Assembly: GCA_041392845.1 (NCBI GenBank)
Contig: JAWKLG010000009.1
Coordinates: 62,001-126,000, forward strand
Direction: 5' to 3'
DNA: 64,000 bases
Source of the DNA: JAGQWW01 sp041392845
Lineage (GTDB): Bacteria; Bacteroidota; Bacteroidia; Chitinophagales; Saprospiraceae
Each line of letters begins with the position of its first letter. Positions within the stretch are counted from its first letter, which is position 1. Below, one piece after another: positions 57,391 to 64,000 of this stretch. Both the position numbers and the translations under genes were made by a program. Below the pieces are notes generated by a model. That model saw only the letters and a program-made list of their open reading frames with translations, ran no database searches and was not told where the DNA came from.

Positions 57391-58452
57391 ATGGCAGATA
57401 CTTCCATGGAAAAAGAAAGCATTCGATTGACTCAATATTCTCATGGTGCTGGTTGTGGTTGTAAGATCTCACCTGCGGTGTTGGATACCATTTTGAAGTC
57501 GGAAGAAACTCAACAAGTTTTTCCCAACTTATTGGTAGGCAATGATAAACGCGATGATGCGGCTGTAATGGATTTGGGTGATGGCACGGCTATTATCAGT
57601 ACTACAGACTTCTTTATGCCCATTGTAGATGATCCTTGGACTTTTGGAAAAATTGCATCGGTTAATGCTATTAGTGATGTGTATGCTATGGGTGGGTCTC
57701 CAATTTTAGCAATTGCCATTTTGGGTTGGCCAATCGATAAGTTGTCTGCAGAAGTAGCCAATGAGGTGGTAGAAGGTGCACGAGCAGCATGTAAGGAAGC
57801 AGGAATCCCTTTAGCCGGCGGACATAGTATTGATGCCCCGGAGCCCATTTTTGGATTGGCGGTAACCGGTCGGGTAGCGCTTAGTGATTTGAAAGAGAAT
57901 GGAGGTGCTAAAGTAGGTTCAAGGCTATTTCTAACCAAGCCTTTGGGGGTTGGAATGTTGACTACTGCTCAAAAAAAAGGCAAGTTGAAACCAGGCCATG
58001 AAGCATTGGCTGTAGATAGCATGACTCGACTGAATAAAATTGGAACATTTCTCGGCAAGCTGCCTTATGTGCAATCCATGACTGATGTGACCGGGTTTGG
58101 TTTATGTGGACATTTAAGAGAAATGTGTGAAGCCAGTGGTACCAGTGCCCAGATTGAATTTGATAAGGTTCCGGTTTTAGGTTGGGATTTGCTTAGGCAT
58201 TATTTTGAAGAAAAGTGTATTCCCGGTGGTACCAACAGAAACTGGGCCAGCTATGGACATAAAATTCAGGAATTAGAGCCATTTCAAAAGGCTGTATTGT
58301 GCGATCCTCAGACAAGTGGTGGATTATTGGTTGCGGTTGATGAAAGTTCGGTAGCCGAATTTCAGGAGGCAATGAAGGCAGAAGGATTTGATTTAAAGCC
58401 CTTTGGTGAAATGGTTATTCAAAAAGAGAAGTTGGTCTATGTAAAGGCTTAA
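57391..58452 (+). CDS. selD: Selenide, water dikinase (selenophosphate synthase), Cys form
   Basis: A 353-residue SelD. The catalytic segment YSHGAGCGCKISP has cysteine (residue 22) where some family members use selenocysteine, and lysine 25. It continues with DDAAVMDLGDGTAIISTTDFF, FGKIASVNAISDVYAMGG, AGGHSIDAPEPIFG and VTGFGLCGHLREMCEASG. It makes selenophosphate from selenide and ATP. With mnmH next to it, the use is tRNA selenation; no selA or selB appears in the window. A strong terminator follows. Confidence 0.97.
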   Translation: MADTSMEKESIRLTQYSHGAGCGCKISPAVLDTILKSEETQQVFPNLLVGNDKRDDAAVMDLGDGTAIISTTDFFMPIVDDPWTFGKIASVNAISDVYAMGGSPILAIAILGWPIDKLSAEVANEVVEGARAACKEAGIPLAGGHSIDAPEPIFGLAVTGRVALSDLKENGGAKVGSRLFLTKPLGVGMLTTAQKKGKLKPGHEALAVDSMTRLNKIGTFLGKLPYVQSMTDVTGFGLCGHLREMCEASGTSAQIEFDKVPVLGWDLLRHYFEEKCIPGGTNRNWASYGHKIQELEPFQKAVLCDPQTSGGLLVAVDESSVAEFQEAMKAEGFDLKPFGEMVIQKEKLVYVKA

Positions 58453-58468
58453 ATAAAGAAGATATTAA

Positions 58469-58510
58469 AAAAAAGCGCATCAGGATATTTGACTGATGCG
58501 CTTTTTTTGT
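58469..58510 (+). terminator. Intrinsic terminator after selD
   Basis: AAAGCGCATCAG (58472-58483) pairs with CTGATGCGCTTT (58493-58504), followed by a T-run. Confidence 0.85.
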
Positions 58511-58520
58511 TTTAAAATGA

Positions 58521-59522
58521 TTATGACTTGACAAATTTTTCAATAGAATAAAATGATTTTCCCTTTGAGTTTTCACCCACCAGCTTGGCAACGTAGGTTC
58601 CGGCACCAAGCGCAGAAACATTGAAACTACTCGTTCCATCCAGGTTATGCTCAGCTACCAATTTGCCGGCCAAATCAAAAATAGAGACGCTGCTTATTTT
58701 AACATCATTATTTTGGCTAATGGTTAATTCGTAATCTGTAGGATTTGGCGATAGTGTAAAACCGCAGGCATTCACGGAAATATCGTCTGTATTAGAAAGG
58801 CCGTTTCCATAAAACAGGATATCTACCTCTTCCTGTGTCAAGGCTCGGTTCCACATATAATATTCATCGACTTTTCCTTTGAAGTAGAATGGATCATCAA
58901 GTACATTTCCATCTTTTCTTCCAATGGTTCCGGGATTGTTGGTGTAACCTAATCCTACGGCGCCCCCGGATGTAAAAGTCTCTCTTTCAAAGGCATTGAT
59001 ATAAACTTGGGCATCATGCAGGTCAAGCCAGTTTACTGCAACATGGTACCAGGTTTTGTCTTCCATTACATAGTCTGTATCGAAGGTGAATCTTTGATTG
59101 GGAGAAGTATTTCCTGTTGCATCACCAACACTGAAACTGAATTTTTTAGAAGCTAAAATTCTATTGAACCAGGCTCCGGTATGATTATCCTGAGCATAAT
59201 CTGTAGTCATAATAAAAGTAGCTCCTTCCTCAAAATAAACCCAAAAAGCGATGGCAAAAGGAAAGGTTGGTTTTAGGTCAAAATTAAATGGTAAATCAAT
59301 GTATGTATCCGAACCATTGAATTCCATTGCCATGTTTGGCGTATTTGTCCTGTCTGTTGTTGGAATTGCGTGATCATCGCCATCGTAATTTCTTCCACTG
59401 TAATCTTTGGCGTTGCCATCTAGTGGATAATACAACAATAAATCCTGACGTAAATCTTGTGAGAAGGCTGTTTGAAGCAAGAAGAAAGAGCAAATTGTAA
59501 TTAGTAAAGGTCTAATTTTCAT
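58521..59522 (-). CDS. LamG-domain T9SS protein, copy 1
   Basis: A 333-residue exported protein. A signal peptide (ending TAFSQ) is followed by a LamG/concanavalin-like domain (LLYYPLDGNAKDYSG, FNGSDTYIDLPFNFDLKPTF, FAIAFWVYFEEGATF, TWYHVAVNWLDLHDAQVYIN, KVDEYYMWNRALTQEEVDI). The C-terminus is a T9SS sorting domain (CGFTLSPNPTDYELTISQN). It probably binds a glycan or host/particle surface. It is closely related to the next gene upstream on the same strand. Confidence 0.92.
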   Translation of the reverse strand: MKIRPLLITICSFFLLQTAFSQDLRQDLLLYYPLDGNAKDYSGRNYDGDDHAIPTTDRTNTPNMAMEFNGSDTYIDLPFNFDLKPTFPFAIAFWVYFEEGATFIMTTDYAQDNHTGAWFNRILASKKFSFSVGDATGNTSPNQRFTFDTDYVMEDKTWYHVAVNWLDLHDAQVYINAFERETFTSGGAVGLGYTNNPGTIGRKDGNVLDDPFYFKGKVDEYYMWNRALTQEEVDILFYGNGLSNTDDISVNACGFTLSPNPTDYELTISQNNDVKISSVSIFDLAGKLVAEHNLDGTSSFNVSALGAGTYVAKLVGENSKGKSFYSIEKFVKS

Positions 59523-59568
59523 AATTGTAATTTTTAATGTGAAAGTTGATAAGGATGTTTTAAGCTTC

Positions 59569-60567
59569 TTAAATTTTAGAAAATTTTTGATTGGCTATTA
59601 TTCTTTCTCCGGAAGGTTTTTTTAAATGCAAGCTTATGAAATATGTTCCGGAAGGAATTGTGCTTAAATCTATTTGATTCTCGGTGAGGTCTGTTCCTGA
59701 ACGAACTATTTTTCCAATTGAATTAAAAATCTGATAAGCGCCGAGGGTATAATTTTCAGGATGATCAATAATCATTAAATCATTTATTGGATTGGGACTT
59801 AAATTTATCTGAATATCAGAATTTGGGATTTCAACCGGACTTGAGAGTCCTCCATTAAAATACAGACTATCAACATCATCCTGACTTAACAACCTATCCC
59901 ACATGTAAAAATCGTCTAACCTTCCTTCAAAAAAATAGGTAGTGTCTACAATATTAGGATCCTTTCTTCCTAAAGAGCCGGGATTATTGGTATATCCTAT
60001 CTCTGTTGCAAATCCTGAGTGGTCAATATTACGTGAAACAGCATCAATAAATAATTCAGATTCTTCTGCAGAAGTCCAATTAACAGCGACATGGTACCAA
60101 ACCTTATCTTCCATCACAAAATTTGAATTAAAGGAAGACCTTTCGTTAGGAGATGTATTGCCTTCTGCATTTCCAATACTATAGCTGAACGCCTTGTTGC
60201 CTAATCTGTTAAACCAGGCACCCGAATGGTTATTATTGGCAAAATCTGTAGTTAGGACAAAAGATACATTCTCTTCAAAATATACCCAAAATGCTATAGC
60301 GAAAGGAAAGTTTGGTTTAAGCTCAAAATTAAAAGGAAGATCAATATAAGTGTCCATTCCATTGAATGATGACGCTTTTTCCTCATCTCCAAACCTGTTT
60401 ATTTCAGGTATTGCTGAATAAAATCCATTGAATCCATTTCCGCTAAGATCTTCTGCAGTTCCATTTAGCGGATAATAAACCAAAAGGTTTTGTTTTAAAT
60501 CCTGACTGAATATAAAATTGAATGTAGAAAAAAGAAGAAGAGAAAAAATGTAAAGTTTTCGCTGCAT
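59569..60567 (-). CDS. LamG-domain T9SS protein, copy 2
   Basis: A 332-residue protein with the same architecture as its downstream neighbour: signal peptide (SLLLFSTFNFIFSQ), LamG domain (LLVYYPLNGTAEDLSGNGFN, DTYIDLPFNFELKPNF, AIAFWVYFEENVSF, RLDDFYMWDRLLSQDDVD) and a T9SS tail (INLSPNPINDLMIIDHP). ATG 60567 (MQRKLYIF) is used since it opens the signal peptide. The two genes are 46 nt apart and very similar along their whole length, a recent tandem duplication. Confidence 0.9.
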   Translation of the reverse strand: MQRKLYIFSLLLFSTFNFIFSQDLKQNLLVYYPLNGTAEDLSGNGFNGFYSAIPEINRFGDEEKASSFNGMDTYIDLPFNFELKPNFPFAIAFWVYFEENVSFVLTTDFANNNHSGAWFNRLGNKAFSYSIGNAEGNTSPNERSSFNSNFVMEDKVWYHVAVNWTSAEESELFIDAVSRNIDHSGFATEIGYTNNPGSLGRKDPNIVDTTYFFEGRLDDFYMWDRLLSQDDVDSLYFNGGLSSPVEIPNSDIQINLSPNPINDLMIIDHPENYTLGAYQIFNSIGKIVRSGTDLTENQIDLSTIPSGTYFISLHLKKPSGERIIANQKFSKI

Positions 60568-60607
60568 AAGTATCAATGTTTTAGTTGAAATTAAGCATAA
60601 ATATACA

Positions 60608-62119
60608 TTAAAAATTCTTAAGAATTCGATACAGAAAAGGGACAAATCTTTTGGTAAGATTTAATACAATTTGATTGTAGTCTTCTGAAATTTTGAGTTT
60701 GAAGATAATAAGGGGATATAACATTATAATTATCGATGATTTTACCATAATTCCCAGGATTGGATTTTGAATTTCAGGAACCAACCAAACGAGCAAGTAA
60801 ACCAAGATTCCTGTACCAAAGATTAATAAAGTGCCTTTTGTAAAGGGAATGATTTTAAACTTCCAGTAGATTATTAATAATTTAATCAAGTTGAAGGTTC
60901 CAAGGCTTAAAAGTGTTGCAATTGCAGCTCCTACTATCTGATATTTGGGAATGAAGTATAAGTTGCATAAAACATTAAATACTGCGAGACCCAGAAGTGC
61001 TACAAAATTGTAAGTATAATATTTTGAATAATTGATGATTTCGTTGTTAACACTGGTAGCCATATCGACCAGCTTAGCGATGCACAAAAAGAATACTACC
61101 CATTTCCCCGCCATCATCGGTTCAGAATTGGGCATGATGGTGAATAAATCAATCAGGTTGGACCAAATTCCCAGGAATAGAAAAACGCCGAAAATCAAAA
61201 GGTTTAGGGAAGATTTTTGATAGATGGTTTTAATCTCTTCCAAATTGTTTTCTGCATATGCCTTTGAAATAATCGGTTGAGCAATTCCAATAATGCTTCG
61301 AATAGGCTGTCCGATGGTGTTGGCAATAAAAAGCGAAATTGCATAAACTCCCGTATTGTTAAAATCAATCAGGGCACTTACCATTAAAGTGTCGATGAAA
61401 AATGCAGTCTTGGTTCCAATTCCCGAAAGGATTCCGTAGGCACCGTAACCGGCCATTTCCTTTACTTTTGGAACCGGATATGCCTCCGGATTTGGCTTTA
61501 ATTTTAATTGACCAAGCTTATACAGGTAAAAATATAAACCAATACACCCTATGGCATAGGTCAAAATAACACCAAACAATACCTGATTAATTCCAAGGTA
61601 ATGAAACACGTATCCTAGGATCAATAAGGGTAGGGTTAGACGAATCAGCGTCTCTTCCAAAATTACCGGAACTACAATTCTTTGAAAGTTTGAGGCATGA
61701 AGGGCTGCAATTCTGGAAAATGAAATCGCCAGGATTAGTGGCAAAAGCAAAATGACAAATTCATTGGCCAATTCATAGGTTTGGTCTTTGAAAAAGGTAT
61801 CAATAATGAGGGGTTTTAACAGTGGAAATGCTAATAAAAATGCTAAAAACCCAATAAACCCCACCAGCATCATGATTCCTAAAAATCCATTGTGCCCGTT
61901 TTCCTGATTTCTAAATTGAGGGAAATATTTTACTGAAACGACTGTTATGCCTAATAAAACAAAGGGGCTTACAAAGGAAGCTGCTGCAATCAGTGTTTGC
62001 ACCAAACCATAAGCAAATGTGGATAAGTTGTACACAAATATCATGGCGATCGCACTCAAGCCGATGCCTACGAACTGTACAATTGAATGCTTTATGCCTT
62101 GTCTCTTAATTACCCCCAT
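60608..62119 (-). CDS. Wzx-like polysaccharide flippase (MATE/MOP superfamily)
   Basis: A 503-residue membrane protein with about 12-14 helices. The start GVIKRQGIKHSIVQFVGIGL and the N-terminal bundle are like oligosaccharide flippases. The middle region AGYGAYGILSGIGTKTAFFIDT and NTGVYAISLFIANTIGQPIRS is typical of the Wzx/polysaccharide biosynthesis group. It probably moves a lipid-linked glycan across the inner membrane. Its neighbours, a methyltransferase-like protein and a polysaccharide deacetylase, support a glycan locus. Confidence 0.87.
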   Translation of the reverse strand: MGVIKRQGIKHSIVQFVGIGLSAIAMIFVYNLSTFAYGLVQTLIAAASFVSPFVLLGITVVSVKYFPQFRNQENGHNGFLGIMMLVGFIGFLAFLLAFPLLKPLIIDTFFKDQTYELANEFVILLLPLILAISFSRIAALHASNFQRIVVPVILEETLIRLTLPLLILGYVFHYLGINQVLFGVILTYAIGCIGLYFYLYKLGQLKLKPNPEAYPVPKVKEMAGYGAYGILSGIGTKTAFFIDTLMVSALIDFNNTGVYAISLFIANTIGQPIRSIIGIAQPIISKAYAENNLEEIKTIYQKSSLNLLIFGVFLFLGIWSNLIDLFTIMPNSEPMMAGKWVVFFLCIAKLVDMATSVNNEIINYSKYYTYNFVALLGLAVFNVLCNLYFIPKYQIVGAAIATLLSLGTFNLIKLLIIYWKFKIIPFTKGTLLIFGTGILVYLLVWLVPEIQNPILGIMVKSSIIIMLYPLIIFKLKISEDYNQIVLNLTKRFVPFLYRILKNF

Positions 62120-62211
62120 TTTCCTCTTTGAATTCGCTAATACTTCTTTGATGCGAAATAGTTCCTATTTTGGCGTCAAAATTGAATAAACACAGGAAAT
62201 AAACCGATACA

Positions 62212-62853
62212 ATGATAGATTTTTTTAAAAATATTACCATCAGAAAGTACTGGTGGCTGAAGTTAATTTGGAATAAAAAGAGAACTTACCTCTATGAGTC
62301 GGGTTGGATAAAAAGTTACGCACTTAAAAAACCTGTAGATGTAGAGGGTAATCCTATTCCCTGGTTGTCCCTCCCTTTGGTCGATTTTTTGTCGGGAAAA
62401 AATCTTAAAAATCTCCATGTTTTCGAATACGGAGCGGGCAATTCAACTTTTTATTTTGCAAAAAGAACCCAATCTGTAACTTCCGTTGAACATCATGAAG
62501 GATGGGTCGCCTACCTTAAAGATAAACTGCCTTCCAATTCGACCCTTGAAGTGGAATCTCTGGAAAATGGGAATGCCTATGCAGAAAAGTCCAAAACATG
62601 TAATAGGAAATTTGATATCATTCTCATCGACGGGAGGAATAGAGTGGAATGTTGTAAAGCTTCTATTGATGCGATTAGTGATTCCGGAGTTTTTATTTAC
62701 GATGATTCACATAGAGAGCGGTATGATGAAGGAATGAAGGTATTTCAAAATGCCGGGTATAAACAAATCGATTTTTGGGGAATGGGACCTTCCAGTATTG
62801 GTAAAAAATGTACCACCTTGTTTTATAAATCTACCAATTGTCTTGATATTTAA
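62212..62853 (+). CDS. Class I SAM-methyltransferase-like protein, glycan locus
   Basis: A 213-residue protein. HVFEYGAGNSTFYFAKRTQ is a SAM-binding loop, SVEHHEGWVAYLKDKLP carries an acidic residue for the ribose, and FDIILIDGRNRVECCKASI with the later VFIYDDSHRERYDEG is the second half of the fold. The N-terminal WWLKLIWNKKRTYLYESGW is basic and aromatic. The target is unknown; next to a flippase and a deacetylase, a sugar methylation is plausible. Its stop overlaps the stop of the convergent deacetylase by 4 nt. Confidence 0.75.
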   Translation: MIDFFKNITIRKYWWLKLIWNKKRTYLYESGWIKSYALKKPVDVEGNPIPWLSLPLVDFLSGKNLKNLHVFEYGAGNSTFYFAKRTQSVTSVEHHEGWVAYLKDKLPSNSTLEVESLENGNAYAEKSKTCNRKFDIILIDGRNRVECCKASIDAISDSGVFIYDDSHRERYDEGMKVFQNAGYKQIDFWGMGPSSIGKKCTTLFYKSTNCLDI

Positions 62854-63863
62854 ACCCGGCTCCTTTCCATAAAGGCTTTATTGATAAAAAACAAATTTGA
62901 AGACGGGGTAGTAGTCGCACTCACTCCATACCTGAAAATGAGGTCTTCATTTTTAGAGGCAGTTCTCGGGTTTACACCTACCAGACCGTTGTATCCGACT
63001 TCTCTGGCAATTTTTAATACTTCTTCATTGTAGCTTCCGTCAGGAAATGCGAATAGTTTGACTTCTTTTTCAATTGTTTTTTCCAGTTGTTTTTTTGAAT
63101 GCTCCAATTCAAATCTTGCATTTTCTAAGGAAATTTCTGCCAGGTTAAAATGTCGGTGTCCATGAGAACCTATCGTTACGAATGGATTTTTACTGAATTT
63201 TTTCAGTTGATGAAAACTCATTAATTTCCAGTATTCTTCCGGCAAAAGTTCCAGCTTTTCCATAATCTGATAGCTTTCCTTCAGGTCATGGATCATTCTA
63301 TCCCTTTCCTTTACTGGCTGATGTTTTAAATAGTCGTAAGCGGAAATCCCAAAATTTGCTTCTACCAGGTCATATTTATCTTTCTTAAAAAATTTCTTCC
63401 TGTCAATTACTACGTAGTTGTCAGAACTGAAATTTCTGGAGAATGCTACTACATCAGACCAAAAGATATGCTCATTTGCCGGGCGGCAACAAACACTTGA
63501 AATGAAAAAGGTGGCACCAATTTCATACTTCTCTAAAATTGGTAGTGCATTGGTCATGTTGTTTAGATAACCATCGTCGAAGGAAATGCTAATAGTCGGT
63601 CTTTTCGGAATGATGCCTGATTTTTGGTATTCAAGGGCAGTTTCAGTGCTAATTATGTCAAAATTGGCTTTGAAATACCTCATTTGCTGGTCGAAGCTGG
63701 CCAAAGTTGTATGCCTTGGAAAAAAACCTGTAGCGTCTTTTTTTACGACCCCATGGTACATGATATTCAATATTCGATTTCTGGAATATTTCACAAGTTG
63801 TTTTTCCAATCCAGTCCAGATGGTAATTGGGAATACCAGGTTTCGAGCTAAGAATTTGATCAT
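62850..63863 (-). CDS. Polysaccharide deacetylase (NodB/CE4-like)
   Basis: A 337-residue protein with a NodB homology domain. The metal-binding DD is in ISISFDDGYLNNMTNALPIL, the histidines in TIGSHGHRHFNLAEISLENA, and ATFFIS and FAFPDGSYNEEVLKIAREVG complete the motif set. An N-terminal stretch (LVFPITIWTGLEKQLVKY) may be a membrane anchor. It removes acetyl groups from a polysaccharide. It starts as an ATGA overlap with the upstream partial gene, so the two are in one operon. Confidence 0.9.
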   Translation of the reverse strand: MIKFLARNLVFPITIWTGLEKQLVKYSRNRILNIMYHGVVKKDATGFFPRHTTLASFDQQMRYFKANFDIISTETALEYQKSGIIPKRPTISISFDDGYLNNMTNALPILEKYEIGATFFISSVCCRPANEHIFWSDVVAFSRNFSSDNYVVIDRKKFFKKDKYDLVEANFGISAYDYLKHQPVKERDRMIHDLKESYQIMEKLELLPEEYWKLMSFHQLKKFSKNPFVTIGSHGHRHFNLAEISLENARFELEHSKKQLEKTIEKEVKLFAFPDGSYNEEVLKIAREVGYNGLVGVNPRTASKNEDLIFRYGVSATTTPSSNLFFINKAFMERSRV

Positions 63864-64000
63864 TTATTTGAATTTATGCTAGGTGTTGCGACAATTAAGA
63901 TATATCTGGCTTTGTTGATTGCCCAATGTTGATTTTCCTCAGAGGTTTCTAACTTAAAAAGGATCTCCTGCTCCTGAGTTGTTAAATCGCCCGGAAGGCA
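63860..64000 (-). CDS. Partial gene, C-terminal 46 residues only
   Basis: The minus-strand frame is open from the window edge to a TGA at 63860-63862. It encodes a tail reading LPGDLTTQEQEILFKLETSE and ending YILIVATPSINSNK. The stop overlaps the start of the deacetylase gene (ATGA), so this is a real upstream operon partner. The family cannot be identified from this piece. Confidence 0.6.
   Translation of the reverse strand, partial: CLPGDLTTQEQEILFKLETSEENQHWAINKARYILIVATPSINSNK

Noticed and set aside
57391..57470. Possible selenocysteine codon in selD.
   Set aside because: The active-site codon is TGT (Cys) and no in-frame TGA is present.

Overview
The window comes from a Bacteroidota genome, probably a Saprospiria-like lineage; the family-level placement is inference. 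The evidence is several type IX secretion (T9SS) C-terminal sorting domains, SprB-type adhesin repeats, a tRNA-Arg/rpmB/rpmG/DUF4295 cluster, BshC, WbqC, DUF4956 with CotH, and promoters of the Bacteroidota form TTTG-N18-TAnnTTTG. The DNA is AT-rich and both strands carry genes in short operons.

Layout. 1-1.5 kb: the end of an Mrp-type Fe-S carrier ATPase, a NifU-domain protein and pyrF. About 1.36-6.5 kb: a block dense in indels, holding a shattered rarA (+), intergenic repeat islands and a shattered cotH (-). 6.6-7.3 kb: DUF4956. 7.5-13.1 kb: a sufBCDSE-sufT Fe-S assembly operon. 13.1-27.4 kb: mixed housekeeping and envelope genes (DUF4340, TPMT-type methyltransferase, prolyl oligopeptidase, GT-C glycosyltransferase, subtilase, lipoproteins, WbqC, rhomboid). 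27.5-39.7 kb: a surface-adhesin region with two large T9SS proteins, between which sit an ECF sigma factor, a membrane-anchored putative beta-barrel partner and a PKD lipoprotein. 39.7-46.9 kb: a putative metalloprotease, SixA, an EEP-family lipoprotein, purB, DUF1684, a BtuF-like receptor and a T9SS subtilase. 47-47.8 kb: tRNA-Arg and ribosomal proteins. 48-58.5 kb: a HerA-like ATPase, a thioredoxin-like protein, ribD, an AP2-domain protein, accD, bshC and glpK-mnmH-selD. 58.5-64 kb: two tandem LamG T9SS proteins and a polysaccharide locus (flippase, methyltransferase-like protein, polysaccharide deacetylase, partial gene).

How the parts relate. The Mrp, NifU-domain, Suf and SufT genes all belong to Fe-S cluster biogenesis. 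The sigma factor, its overlapping membrane partner and the flanking adhesins look like an envelope-sensing and surface-decoration unit. MnmH and SelD together make 2-selenouridine in tRNA.

Sequence quality matters here. Isolated one-base indels, mostly at short homopolymers, split sufS (twice), prolyl oligopeptidase, purB, a T9SS protein and a lipoprotein. The block at 1.36-6.5 kb carries tens of indels and both of its edges lie inside genes. I read most of these as sequencing or assembly errors rather than true pseudogenes, but cannot prove it from the sequence alone.
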